Source: Brevundimonas mediterranea (GTDB taxonomy: Bacteria > Pseudomonadota > Alphaproteobacteria > Caulobacterales > Caulobacteraceae). Taken from it: a stretch of 64,000 nt of DNA. Within the stretch, counting starts at the first letter, position 1. Each line of letters begins with the position of its first letter. The stretch spans positions 1,798,001 through 1,862,000 of the forward strand of contig NZ_CP048751.1 of NCBI RefSeq assembly GCF_011064825.1. Reading direction: 5' to 3'. A program made the position numbers and the translations under genes. Below are positions 1-8,138 of the stretch, in pieces. The notes under the pieces were generated by a model. That model was not told the DNA's origin, ran no database searches, and was given only the letters and a program-made list of their open reading frames with translations.

Positions 1-1685
1 AGCAGGGCGGCGGTCATGGCGGCGATCCCGGCCTTGCCCGCCGGATCGTCGGCCGAGCCGGCGTCGAAGCTTAGACGGGCCGACACCAGCGGCAGGCCGT
101 CGGTCGGGGCGACCAGGACGCGCAGGCCGTTGTCGAGACGGAAGTCGGCGACGCTGGGCGTGGCCGGGGCCACTTCGGCTCCCGGCTGCGGCAGGGGCGT
201 GCGCTGGGCCTCGGGCAGCAGGAGGGCGGGGGTCCCGGCCGGCGCCAGGTCGGCGACCTTGACCGGGGCGTCGACGTTCATCTTCTGAACCGAGGGCGGG
301 TTCTGCTCGTCGGCGGCCAGGTAGCGGATCGTCGCCTGGCGCTGCGGCGTCAGATATTTGCGCGCCACGCGCTGGATGTCGGCGACCGTGACGGCCTGGA
401 TCTGGGCGATCTCGCGGTCGGCGGCAGCGGCGTCGCCGGTGTTGATCAGGGCGAAACCGAGCGCGGTGGCGCGGTCGTCCACCGTCTCGCGGCTGCGCAG
501 GGCGTCGGCGACGATCTCGTTCTTGGCCTCGGTCAGTTCGGCGGCGGTGACGGGGGCGTCGCGCAGCTTGGCGATCTCGGCGTTCAGGGCGGCCACGCCC
601 TCTTCGGCCGTATGGCCCTGGGCCATGATGGCCAGGGCGGTCAGATTGCCGGCCTGCTGGGCGAAGTCGGGGGTCGAGCCGATCTGGGCGGCGATCTGCT
701 GATCATAGACCAGCGACCGGTACAGGCGGCTCGACTCGCCGGTGGACAGGATGCCGTCCAGCACGGTCAGGGCGGCCCGGTCGGCGTCGGCGTATTTGAC
801 CGTCGGCCAGCCGACGACGGCGGTGGGCAGGGGCACGTTGGGCGCATAATAGGTGGCGTCGCGCGGGCCGGTCGGCTCGGGCTCGACGACATTATTGGCC
901 GGCAGCGGCGTGGTCGGGTTCTTCAGCGGGGCGAAATACTGGTCGATCCAGCGGTCCAACTGGGCCTGGTCGAAATTGCCCGCCACGATCAGATAGGCGT
1001 TGTCGGGCCGGTAATAGGTGGCGTGGAAGCGCAGCACGTCGTCCAGGGACGAGGCCTCGAGCTCCTCGATCGAGCCGATGCCGGCGCGGCGATAGGGGCT
1101 CTCCTGATACAGGGTCTCGGGCACGAACAGGCCGAACAGCCGGCCGTAGGGATTGGCCAGAATGCGCTGGCGGTATTCCTCCTTCACCACGTCGCGCTCG
1201 GCGACGAAGGTCGGCTCGTCCACGACCAGGGAGCCCATCCGCTCGGCCTCGGCGAACAGCATCCGCTGCAGGTGGTTGGCGGGGACGGTCTCGAAATAGG
1301 CGGTGGTGTCGTCGGCGGTGAAGGCGTTGTTCGACCCGCCCACGTCCTCGGTCAGCCGGTCGAAGGTCTCGGGCGGCAGGTTCTTCGTCGCCTTGAACAT
1401 CAGGTGTTCGAACAGGTGGGCGAAGCCCGAGCGGCCGGCGGGATCGTCCTTGGACCCCACCTTGTACCAGACCTGGACCGTCACGTTCGAGGTGTCGGCG
1501 TCGCGCGCCGTATAGACCTCAAGCCCGTTCGGCAGCACGCGCTTGGCGAAGCCAAGCGGCGGCACGACCACGCCCTGGGCGGCTTGGACAGCGGCGGGCG
1601 CGGGGGCCGGGGCGGCGAAGGCGGGGGCGGCCAGCCCCAGCAGCAGGGCCGAGGCGGCGACGGTAAGGGACAGGCGGAATTTCAT
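1..1685 (-). CDS. M16 family zinc peptidase, N-terminal part (cut by window start)
   Basis: Exported zinc metallopeptidase of the insulinase/pitrilysin (M16) family, expected to degrade peptides in the periplasm. Translation from the ATG at 1685 gives a hydrophobic signal peptide (residues 1-25, ending AFA-AP) followed by an M16 domain. The inverted zinc motif HxxEH is at H90-L-F-E93-H94, with a downstream acidic stretch (VVKEEYRQR) where the third zinc ligand is expected. A GGAGAG ribosome site lies four bases before the start. About 561 codons are visible and the C-terminus lies outside the window; the family is often around 900 residues with two M16 repeats. It appears monocistronic here. 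The family call is firm, the substrate unknown. Confidence 0.9.
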   Translation of the reverse strand, partial: MKFRLSLTVAASALLLGLAAPAFAAPAPAPAAVQAAQGVVVPPLGFAKRVLPNGLEVYTARDADTSNVTVQVWYKVGSKDDPAGRSGFAHLFEHLMFKATKNLPPETFDRLTEDVGGSNNAFTADDTTAYFETVPANHLQRMLFAEAERMGSLVVDEPTFVAERDVVKEEYRQRILANPYGRLFGLFVPETLYQESPYRRAGIGSIEELEASSLDDVLRFHATYYRPDNAYLIVAGNFDQAQLDRWIDQYFAPLKNPTTPLPANNVVEPEPTGPRDATYYAPNVPLPTAVVGWPTVKYADADRAALTVLDGILSTGESSRLYRSLVYDQQIAAQIGSTPDFAQQAGNLTALAIMAQGHTAEEGVAALNAEIAKLRDAPVTAAELTEAKNEIVADALRSRETVDDRATALGFALINTGDAAAADREIAQIQAVTVADIQRVARKYLTPQRQATIRYLAADEQNPPSVQKMNVDAPVKVADLAPAGTPALLLPEAQRTPLPQPGAEVAPATPSVADFRLDNGLRVLVAPTDGLPLVSARLSFDAGSADDPAGKAGIAAMTAAL

Positions 1686-1766
1686 GCGGCTCTCCAAGGC
1701 CCGGAACGCCGGGCGGCTGGACCGTATCAGCGATTGCCCGCAACGCACCTTACAGAGCTGTAATCT

Positions 1767-2636
1767 TCAGCGTCCGAACACCTCGACGCCGATATCGCCG
1801 GCGGACGTCAGCCAGGCGCGCTTCATGCCCTGGCTGTTGAAAGGGCAGGCGATGTTTCCGGCGGCGTCGAGGGCGATCATTCCGCCGTCGCCCCCCATCC
1901 CGCCGATCTCGTCGATCACGGCCTGGGTGGCGGCGGCCAGGGTCTGGCCGGCGGCGACGCGCCAGGCGACCTGGGCGGCGGCGGCGACGCGGATGAAATA
2001 TTCGCCCTGGCCGGTGCAGGAGGTCGCGGCGTGGCCGTCGGCCCAGGTTCCGGCGGCGGGGATGGGGGTGTCGCCGACGCGGCCCGGCATCTTGCCGAAG
2101 ACCCCGGCGGTCGAGGTGGCGGCGGCGAGGCGGCCCCGGCTGTCCAGCACGCAGGCGCCGACCGTGCCGTGGCTTAGGGTTCCGGGCGGATGATTGTCCT
2201 CGCCCTGGCCGGCGCCGGTGTACCAGGCGGCCTCGTCGACGATGGGCTCCAGCCCCTGATCGTGCGCGAACAGGGCCGCGCCCTCGCCGACCAGCATGAC
2301 GTGGGGCGTGCGGTCCATGACGGCGCGGGCGGCGACGACGGGGTTGCGGAAGCCTTGCAGGGCGGCGACCGACCCGGCGCGCTTGGTCGATCCGTCCATC
2401 AGGCTGGCGTCCAGCTCATAGGCGCCGGCCAGATTGGGAGAGGCGCCCTTGCCGGCGACATAGAGGCCGGAATCCTCGAGCATGGTCACGGCCGCCACGG
2501 CGACGTCCAGGGCGCTGTCGCCCACGTCCAGCCGCGCCTTCATGGCCTCGACCACCTGGCGCATGTGCGCGACCTCGGCGTCATAGTTGCGTTCGCGCCG
2601 GGCGCCGGCGCCGCCATGGAGGATGAGGGCGGTCAT
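1767..2636 (-). CDS. isoaspartyl peptidase / L-asparaginase (Ntn-hydrolase)
   Basis: A 289-residue plant-type asparaginase/isoaspartyl dipeptidase. These Ntn-hydrolases cleave themselves to expose an N-terminal threonine, then hydrolyse beta-aspartyl dipeptides and asparagine. The N-terminus MTALILHGGAG is the family start, and the self-processing site is visible as H-G-T158-V-G with T158 the predicted nucleophile, followed by the conserved stretch STAGVFGKMPGRVGDTP that forms the substrate pocket. No signal peptide is seen, so it is cytoplasmic. AGGAAG sits five bases upstream of the ATG. It lies 81 bases downstream of the M16 peptidase gene on the same strand, so the two could share a role in peptide turnover, but this is only positional. 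Confidence 0.92.
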   Translation of the reverse strand: MTALILHGGAGARRERNYDAEVAHMRQVVEAMKARLDVGDSALDVAVAAVTMLEDSGLYVAGKGASPNLAGAYELDASLMDGSTKRAGSVAALQGFRNPVVAARAVMDRTPHVMLVGEGAALFAHDQGLEPIVDEAAWYTGAGQGEDNHPPGTLSHGTVGACVLDSRGRLAAATSTAGVFGKMPGRVGDTPIPAAGTWADGHAATSCTGQGEYFIRVAAAAQVAWRVAAGQTLAAATQAVIDEIGGMGGDGGMIALDAAGNIACPFNSQGMKRAWLTSAGDIGVEVFGR

Positions 2637-2780
2637 GTCGTCTTCCTGAGCCTGTTTCTGTCGCCTCTTTCAATCGGGCGTGGCGCTCTTTAGCGTTGGG
2701 ATGAAGGCCGCGCCATGTCGGCTTGTCCAATAAACCAACGGCCTCAAGTCGTGCGAAGCGCGCTAGGCCAAGGAGGAATA

Positions 2781-3782
2781 ATGCGCGCTGTCTTGTCCAA
2801 GGCTCCTGGCGGTCCCGAAACCCTGGTGGTGGAAGACGTGCTCGATCCCACGCCCAGGGCGGGCGAGGTGGTGATCGAGGTCAAGGCCGTGGGGATCAAC
2901 TATCCCGACACGCTGATCATCGAGGACAAATACCAGTTCCGTCCCGAACGGCCGTTCTCGCCCGGCGCCGAGGTCGCTGGCGTGGTCGAGGCGGTGGGCG
3001 AGGGCGTCAAGGGCGTGGCCAAGGGCGACCGGGTCATCGCCGTGCCCGGCTGGGGCGGGCTGGTGGAGCGGCTGGCGGTGCGGGTCGAGACGGTCATTCC
3101 CATTCCAGAGGCCATGAGCTTCGAAGAGGCGGCGGCCCTGATCATGACCTATGGCACCAGCTATTATGCGCTCAAGGACCGGGCGCAGCTGAAGGCCGGA
3201 GAGACCCTGCTGGTGTTGGGGGCGGCCGGGGGCGTGGGCGCCGCCGCGGTCGAACTGGGCAAGGCCATGGGGGCGCGGGTCGTGGCCGCCGCCTCGACCA
3301 ATGACAAGGTCCAGTTCGCTTTGGACCTGGGGGCCGACAACGGCCTGATCTATCCAACCGGGCCGATGGACAGGGCGGCGCAGAAGGAACTGTCGGGCGA
3401 GTTCAAACTGGCGACGGGGCGAGACGGGGCCGACGTGGTCTATGACGCGGTGGGCGGCGACTACGCCGATCCGGCGCTGCGGGCCATGGACTGGAACGGG
3501 CGCTATCTGGTGGTCGGCTTCCCGGCGGGAATCCCGTCCCTGCCGCTGAACCTGACCCTGCTGAAGTCGGTGTCTGTGATCGGGGTCTTCTGGGGCGCGG
3601 CCGTGGCGCGTGATCCGAAGGGGCACGCCGCCAACATGACCGAGCTGATGCAGATGTACGCCGAAGGCAAGATCCGGCCGCGCGTGTCGCAGACCTTCCC
3701 GCTGGAGAAGGCCGGGGAGGCGATCAAGGCGCTGGGCGACCGTCAGGCTCTGGGCAAGATCGTTGTGACGGTGGGGGATTGA
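2781..3782 (+). CDS. NADPH:quinone oxidoreductase family (zinc-less MDR) protein
   Basis: A 333-residue medium-chain reductase of the quinone oxidoreductase / crotonyl-CoA-reductase-like group. An N-terminal GroES-like domain is followed by a Rossmann domain with the dinucleotide loop AAGGVGAAAVELGKAMGARV at about residues 147-166. No structural-zinc cysteine cluster is seen, in line with zinc-less quinone reductases. The reading frame is open further upstream, but the ATG at 2781 is preceded by a perfect AAGGAGG at 2770-2776, so this start is chosen. It would reduce quinones or enoyl thioesters with NADPH in the cytoplasm; the actual substrate cannot be read from sequence. Confidence 0.88.
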   Translation: MRAVLSKAPGGPETLVVEDVLDPTPRAGEVVIEVKAVGINYPDTLIIEDKYQFRPERPFSPGAEVAGVVEAVGEGVKGVAKGDRVIAVPGWGGLVERLAVRVETVIPIPEAMSFEEAAALIMTYGTSYYALKDRAQLKAGETLLVLGAAGGVGAAAVELGKAMGARVVAAASTNDKVQFALDLGADNGLIYPTGPMDRAAQKELSGEFKLATGRDGADVVYDAVGGDYADPALRAMDWNGRYLVVGFPAGIPSLPLNLTLLKSVSVIGVFWGAAVARDPKGHAANMTELMQMYAEGKIRPRVSQTFPLEKAGEAIKALGDRQALGKIVVTVGD

Positions 3783-3783
3783 G

Positions 3784-3935
3784 CCACCTTCTCCCCTTGC
3801 GGGAAAAGGTGGCCCGAAGGGCCGGATGAGGGGTTTGTGCGAAACGGCGAGGCCGGCGCGACCCTTCGCCCGACCGCGCCAGGACGACGGCTGCGCCGCC
3901 GTGCGCGGTCTCCTCTCCCGCAAGGGGAGAGGGGT
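3784..3935. repeat. REP-like palindromic repeat pair
   Basis: A CTCCCCTTGCGGGA-type block (about 3790-3803) and its near inverse complement CTCCCGCAAGGGGAGAGG (about 3914-3931) flank GC-rich spacer. Each block also carries short internal dyads. This is the look of the dispersed intergenic REP-like elements common in Caulobacterales; it could also act as a bidirectional terminator between the converging oxidoreductase and DUF1232 genes. Confidence 0.5.
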
Positions 3936-3939
3936 TGGA

Positions 3940-4329
3940 CTATTTCCCCTTCAGCCGCTGAACCGCGTCCTCGGCCTGGTCGCGGTGGCGGCGTTTGATG
4001 TTGGCGCCCAGGGTGGCGATTAGGGCGGCGATCACGGCCGCGTCGTCGGTATAGCCGATGCCGGCGAACAGGTCGGGGATCGCGTCGATCGGCATGATGA
4101 AATAGGCCAGGCCGGCGAAGATCATGCCCTTGGCCGGCAAGGGCGTCGCCGGGTCGCGCGCGGCGTACCAGGCGGCCAGGGCCTGATCTGCGAAGGGGAT
4201 GCGGGCGGCCGTGCGCTGGATCTTGGGCCAGAAGCCCTTGGCGATGCGCACCTCGTTGACCTTGACGACAGAGGGCACGAGGGCCTTTCGCGGGTCCAGG
4301 GCGTCGACGGGTTTGGCTTTGGCGCTCAT
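3940..4329 (-). CDS. DUF1232 (YkvA-like) membrane protein
   Basis: A 129-residue protein with the DUF1232 core. A hydrophobic helix beginning at about residue 67 (KGMIFAGLAYFIMPIDAIPD) carries the signature YFIMPIDxIPD, and a second helix follows (DDAAVIAALIATLG). DUF1232 proteins are small inner-membrane proteins of uncertain role, sometimes linked to cell envelope stress. The C-terminus is basic. It diverges from the neighbouring dehydrogenase gene, with 55 bases between the two start codons that must hold both promoters. Confidence 0.85.
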   Translation of the reverse strand: MSAKAKPVDALDPRKALVPSVVKVNEVRIAKGFWPKIQRTAARIPFADQALAAWYAARDPATPLPAKGMIFAGLAYFIMPIDAIPDLFAGIGYTDDAAVIAALIATLGANIKRRHRDQAEDAVQRLKGK

Positions 4330-4384
4330 GGCCGCTAAATCCTCAAACGAAACTCAGGTTCAGTACAACATAGGAATGACCGGG

Positions 4385-5167
4385 ATGAAACTCGACAGCA
4401 CCATTTCCGCCGTGGTCACGGGCGGCGCCTCGGGTCTGGGCGAAGGCACGGCGCGCGCCATCGCCGCCACCGGGGCCAAGGTCGCCCTGTTCGACCTGAA
4501 CGCCGAGAAGGGCGAGGCCATCGCGGCCGAGATCGGCGGCGTCTTCTGCCAAGTGGACGTCACCGACGACGCCTCGGTCGCCGCCGCCTTCGCCAAGGCC
4601 CGCGCCGCCCACGGCCAGGAGCGGCTGACCGTCAACTGCGCCGGCATCGCCACCGGAATGAAGACCGTCTCGCGCAAGAAGGACACCGGCGAGATCAAGG
4701 CCCACGACATGGCCCAGTTCGAACGCACCGTGCGGGTCAATCTGTTCGGCACCTTCCGCGTCCTGTCGCAGTCGGCGGCGGGCATGGTGACGCTGGAGCC
4801 GATGGCGGACGGCGAGCGCGGCCTGATCGTCAATACGGCGTCGGTGGCGGCCCAGGACGGCCAGATCGGCCAGGCGGCCTATTCGGCGTCCAAGGGCGGG
4901 GTCTACGCCATGACCCTGCCGATCGCGCGGGATCTGGCCCAGGAAGGGGTGCGCTGCAACACCATCCTGCCCGGCATCATGTGGACGCCGATGATGGCCG
5001 GGATGGACCAGAAGATCCAGGACGCCCTGGCCGCCGCCATCCCCTTCCCCAGCCGCCTGGGCACGCCCGCCGACTACGCCTCCCTGGTGCTGGAGCTGGC
5101 GCGCAACGTCTATATCAACGGCGAGTGCATCCGCCTGGACGGGGCTATCAGACTGGCGCCGCGCTGA
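4385..5167 (+). CDS. short-chain dehydrogenase, HSD10-like 3-hydroxyacyl-CoA dehydrogenase
   Basis: A 260-residue classical SDR. The cofactor loop TGGASGLGEG is at residues 12-21, a D following beta-2 (FDLN) indicates NAD rather than NADP, and the catalytic triad reads S153, Y166-S-A-S-K170. The overall pattern, including the insertion with SRKKDTGEIKAHD, resembles type II 3-hydroxyacyl-CoA dehydrogenases (HSD17B10 group) acting in beta-oxidation of branched or short acyl-CoAs. The ATG at 4385 is preferred over one at 4376 because AGGA at 4372-4375 is nine bases from the first and abuts the second. Substrate specificity is inferred only. Confidence 0.88.
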   Translation: MKLDSTISAVVTGGASGLGEGTARAIAATGAKVALFDLNAEKGEAIAAEIGGVFCQVDVTDDASVAAAFAKARAAHGQERLTVNCAGIATGMKTVSRKKDTGEIKAHDMAQFERTVRVNLFGTFRVLSQSAAGMVTLEPMADGERGLIVNTASVAAQDGQIGQAAYSASKGGVYAMTLPIARDLAQEGVRCNTILPGIMWTPMMAGMDQKIQDALAAAIPFPSRLGTPADYASLVLELARNVYINGECIRLDGAIRLAPR

Positions 5168-5189
5168 GGCGCGGGGGGCGCTACGCTCG

Positions 5190-5225
5190 CGACGCGTTCC
5201 CGCCTTCGCGGGAATGACGAAGCTC
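5190..5225. repeat. short palindromic intergenic repeat
   Basis: The sequence TTCCCGCCTTCGCGGGAA around 5199-5216 is a near-perfect hairpin of the type scattered between genes in many proteobacteria. It lies just after the dehydrogenase stop and may serve as its terminator. Confidence 0.45.
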
Positions 5226-5386
5226 GCTGCTTGAGCGCCAAGGGCGTGTGGGGTGCTGAAACGGTCCGAGAAATTGGGCTCAAGCAGCACGAAGTGCGAT
5301 AGCCCAAAAAAAGGGGTTGCGGCCTGCCGCAACCCTCCGCTATACGCCCCCTCCTCGACGGGGAGCGCACCTAGCTCCTACGGAGT

Positions 5387-5461
5387 GCGGGCGTAGCTCA
5401 GTGGTAGAGCACAACCTTGCCAAGGTTGGGGTCGAGAGTTCGAATCTCTTCGCCCGCTCCA
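5387..5461 (+). tRNA. tRNA-Gly (anticodon GCC)
   Basis: A complete cloverleaf: acceptor GCGGGCG pairs with CGCCCGC, the D-arm contains AGCTCAGTGGTAGAGC, the anticodon stem-loop CAACCTTGCCAAGGTTG carries GCC at 5419-5421, and the T-arm contains GTTCGAATC. The 3' CCA is encoded at 5459-5461. It reads GGC/GGU glycine codons. Everything up to here looks like core chromosome, while resistance genes begin shortly after, so the 3' end of this tRNA gene is a candidate integration site. Confidence 0.97.
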
Positions 5462-5496
5462 GTCGAGATTGCCAAGGCAATCAATAGGTTATGGCA

Positions 5497-5531
5497 GGGC
5501 GATCCCAACGGGATCGCCCACCCTATTTTTT
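5497..5531 (+). terminator. Rho-independent terminator of tRNA-Gly
   Basis: A perfect 10-bp stem (GGGCGATCCC at 5497-5506 with GGGATCGCCC at 5510-5519), a three-base loop and a following T run at about 5526-5531. It is placed correctly to end the tRNA transcript. Confidence 0.85.
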
Positions 5532-5932
5532 ACGCCGCTACCACACCGCTACCAAAAATCTTTTGCTGGCGAGCGCTCGCCTGTCCATTGGCATGGCGCA
5601 TTGCGGTGAAGGCCCCTGAAATCTGCTGAAAAGACCGAACTAATTTTTGCGGAGATCGACCCGCGAGCAGGTCACGGGAAAATAGTGCCTTGGAATGTTG
5701 TTGCCCGCAGCTTCTTGCCTCGTATCCGTCAACCGCCGCCTTTGACTCTCTGAAGGATCCCGCGGGGTTTGGCGACGGTCAGGGTGTCGCGGTCTCGGCG
5801 CGGTCCCGAGCGATTGCTGTTCACCGTCCTGTAGTGACCTTAATAGGACCGGCCCGGTCTATCGCTCGTCCGCACGTCGGACTTCGCGGACGTCTGGCCG
5901 GCGTCGGCCGCCTGTCTGACCAAGGACCTGTG
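5532..5932. other. gene-free stretch between tRNA terminator and arsH
   Basis: About 400 bases with no supported gene. It is slightly less GC-rich just after the terminator (around 5521-5660) than the surroundings. The frame of arsH is open back to 5690, but the extra residues look non-coding and lack a ribosome site. I see no integrase and no clear ArsR operator. It may hold the arsH promoter. Confidence 0.5.
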
Positions 5933-6688
5933 ATGACCTTCACCCGCCTGCGCTCGCTGCCGGACCCGGATCATCTGCCGGCTCTGGACGCGGCCTATCT
6001 GTCCGCCGATCCCGCCCGTGGACTGGGCCCGACCGAGCCGGCGCCGCGTATCCTTCTCCTGTACGGATCGCTGCGCGAGCGGTCGTATTCGCGGTTCTGC
6101 GTCGAGGAAGCGGCCCGCCTGCTGCAGCAAATGGGATGCGAGACCCGCATCTTCGACCCCACCGACCTGCCCCTGCCGGGCGCGCCCGGCGACGACGACC
6201 ACCCGGCGGTGCGCGAGTTGCGCGAACACGCCCTGTGGTCGGAGGGCATGGTCTGGTGCAGCCCGGAGCGGCACGGCCAGGTCTCCGGACTGATGAAGCT
6301 GCAGATCGATCACCTGCCGTTGAGCCTGGGCGGCATGCGCCCGACCCAGGGCCGGACGCTCGCCGTCATGCAGGTGTCGGGCGGGTCCCAGAGCTTCAAC
6401 GCCGTCAACACTCTGCGCCTTCTGGGCCGCTGGATGCGGATGGTCACCATCCCCAACCAGTCGAGCGTGGCCAAGGCCTTCCAGGAATTCGACGAGGCCG
6501 GCCGGATGAAACCCTCGGCCTACTATGAGCGGATTGTCGATGTGATGGAGGAACTGGTGCGCTTCACCATCCTGGTCCGGCCCCACGCCGTTCAGCTCGT
6601 GGACCGCTATTCGGAGCGCAAGGCGGCCGGAGTTTTGGTGGATGCCGCGTCCGACCTCTCGGCCATTGCTATCGCACGCCAGGCCTGA
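5933..6688 (+). CDS. arsH: ArsH-type NADPH-dependent FMN flavoprotein (organoarsenical resistance)
   Basis: A 251-residue flavodoxin-fold protein. ArsH oxidises trivalent methylated or aromatic arsenicals (and reduces quinones or metals) with NADPH and FMN. Visible marks are the FMN phosphate loop [19 protein letters not shown] near residues 41-59, the stretch [27 protein letters not shown], and the C-terminal ArsH region with [15 protein letters not shown]. The ATG at 5933 follows AAGGACC by four to five bases and gives the usual ArsH length. No arsR, arsB or arsC is adjacent, so it stands alone here, unlike most ars operons. Cytoplasmic. Confidence 0.92.
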   Translation: MTFTRLRSLPDPDHLPALDAAYLSADPARGLGPTEPAPRILLLYGSLRERSYSRFCVEEAARLLQQMGCETRIFDPTDLPLPGAPGDDDHPAVRELREHALWSEGMVWCSPERHGQVSGLMKLQIDHLPLSLGGMRPTQGRTLAVMQVSGGSQSFNAVNTLRLLGRWMRMVTIPNQSSVAKAFQEFDEAGRMKPSAYYERIVDVMEELVRFTILVRPHAVQLVDRYSERKAAGVLVDAASDLSAIAIARQA

Positions 6689-6804
6689 GGCTGCGTTTTT
6701 GGCGGTAACGCGCCAGAACTGGCGAATTGCGATCCTCCCTGTCGAGGCAGGGTCTTCAGTGGAGCCGCACGGCGCAGAGCCTCGCCGGCGCCATGGGGAG
6801 GCGC

Positions 6805-7914
6805 TTATCCTCGATCGACCAGAGAATAGCTTGTGCTGCGTCCCCCGCCGTCATCCTTCACGAGGATGCCCCGGTCCACCAGATCTTTGATGTCGCGCAA
6901 GGCCGTGTCGGGCGAGGACTTCGTCAGCGCCGCCCATTTGGTCGAGGTGAGCTTGCCTTCGAAGCCGTCGAGCAGCCGGTTGATGACCGTGCTCTGGCGC
7001 TCGCTCAACGTCTGACCTGCGAGCGCCTCCCAGAAGCGCGCCTTGCGCATCACATGGGTCAGGGTGGCTTCCGCGCCGTCGAATGCGCGATCGAGGCAGC
7101 CGAGGAACCAGTCCAGCCAGAGGGTCACGTCCAGCGCGCCTTTCTGGGTCGTCTCCAGGGTCGCGTAGTAGTCCTTGCGCTCCAGCCGGATCTGGGCGGA
7201 CATGCTGTAGAACCGCTGGGCGCTTTTCTCGGAACGGGCGAGCGCCATGTCGGCGATCGCCCGGGCGATCCGGCCGTTCCCGTCGTCGAACGGGTGGATG
7301 GTCACGAACCACAGGTGGGCGATCGCGGCCTTGAGGACCGGATCCGTCCGCGGCTCGTCAGTGAACCAGTCGAGGAACGCGCGCATCTCGTCCTGCAGAC
7401 GGGCGGCGGGCGGCGCTTCATAGTGCACGCGCTCTCGTCCGAAGGGGCCCGAGACGACCTGCATCGGGCCGGAGCTCTCGTTGCGCCAGGCGCCGACGAC
7501 GATCTTCGTCATGCCGCTGCGTCCGGTCGGAAACAGGGCGGCGTGCCAGCCGAACAGCCGTTCCTCGGTGAGCGGAGACGCAAAGTTCTGGGTCGCGTCG
7601 AGCATCATTTCGACGACGCCTTCGACGTTGCGATCCGCGGGGGCGAGGGCCCCGATATCCATGCCGAGGCGGCGGGCGATGGAGGATCGCACCTGATCCT
7701 TGTCGAGCAGCTCGCCTTCGATTTCGCTGGATTTCAGGACATCTTCGGTAAGGGTCTCGAGGACGGCTTCAGCGCGGAGGTCGAAGCCGAGCGTGTGCAT
7801 CCGGCCAAGCAGAAGGCCTTGGCGATGACGGACGGCTGGGAGGCGATCGGCAAGCGCGTCAGCGCGCCATTCCAGACGCGGCCAGCCTTCGATCTCATGG
7901 ATGTATTGCGCCAT
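6805..7914 (-). CDS. Fic family AMPylase with DUF4172 and C-terminal winged helix
   Basis: A 369-residue Fic protein, which would transfer AMP (or another nucleotide part) to a target hydroxyl. Order: an N-terminal DUF4172-type helical domain (about 1-90) containing the inhibitory motif S62-x3-E66-G67, the Fic core with H207-P-F-D-D-G-N-G-R-I-A-R218 (all catalytic positions present), and a C-terminal winged helix-turn-helix (about 310-365, KLTSTKWAALTKSSPDTALRDIKDLVDRGIL). The inhibitory helix preceding the core makes this a class II, self-inhibited Fic. The ATG at 7914 has AAGGAG eight bases upstream and is preferred over a GTG at 7923. No antitoxin gene is beside it. Two matching palindromes at the start suggest self-repression. 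Confidence 0.9.
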   Translation of the reverse strand: MAQYIHEIEGWPRLEWRADALADRLPAVRHRQGLLLGRMHTLGFDLRAEAVLETLTEDVLKSSEIEGELLDKDQVRSSIARRLGMDIGALAPADRNVEGVVEMMLDATQNFASPLTEERLFGWHAALFPTGRSGMTKIVVGAWRNESSGPMQVVSGPFGRERVHYEAPPAARLQDEMRAFLDWFTDEPRTDPVLKAAIAHLWFVTIHPFDDGNGRIARAIADMALARSEKSAQRFYSMSAQIRLERKDYYATLETTQKGALDVTLWLDWFLGCLDRAFDGAEATLTHVMRKARFWEALAGQTLSERQSTVINRLLDGFEGKLTSTKWAALTKSSPDTALRDIKDLVDRGILVKDDGGGRSTSYSLVDRG

Positions 7915-7937
7915 TCCCCGCACTCCTTGCGGGGAAT
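7913..7937 (-). promoter_or_regulatory. palindrome overlapping the fic start (operator or RNA hairpin)
   Basis: Perfect 9-bp inverted repeat ATTCCCCGC-N7-GCGGGGAAT. On the coding (minus) strand the seven-base loop is AAGGAGT, which is the Shine-Dalgarno sequence of fic, and the start codon begins in the 3' arm. It could be bound by the protein's winged helix or form an mRNA hairpin that exposes or hides the start. Confidence 0.6.
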
Positions 7938-7968
7938 ATGGGCGTTATGCGCCGCAGGAGCAAGGCTG

Positions 7969-7991
7969 TTCTCCGCGTGAAGTGCGGAGAA
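7969..7991 (-). promoter_or_regulatory. second palindrome upstream of fic
   Basis: Perfect 8-bp inverted repeat TTCTCCGC-N7-GCGGAGAA, the same arm sequence (one base different) and the same seven-base spacing as the palindrome at 7913-7937, 47 bases further upstream. Paired, similar dyads suggest binding sites for one dimeric regulator, plausibly Fic itself. Confidence 0.6.
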
Positions 7992-8138
7992 TAGGACGCC
8001 TAATCTCCGCACCAAGGGAGGCCTCGCACACTATAGGCGGCCCCCGCACCCTGGGTATCCGCGGACTGCGCGGCTATCGGCGCCCAAGGAGCTCCGAAAC
8101 CCGCGGGCCGCAGTTGGGCCTCAGGCGGAGACGCCCGC

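Noticed and set aside
612..1763. Long open frame on the plus strand
   Set aside because: Antisense shadow of the M16 peptidase gene; the product is low-complexity Gly/Arg/His with no domain, while the minus strand has signal peptide and HxxEH.
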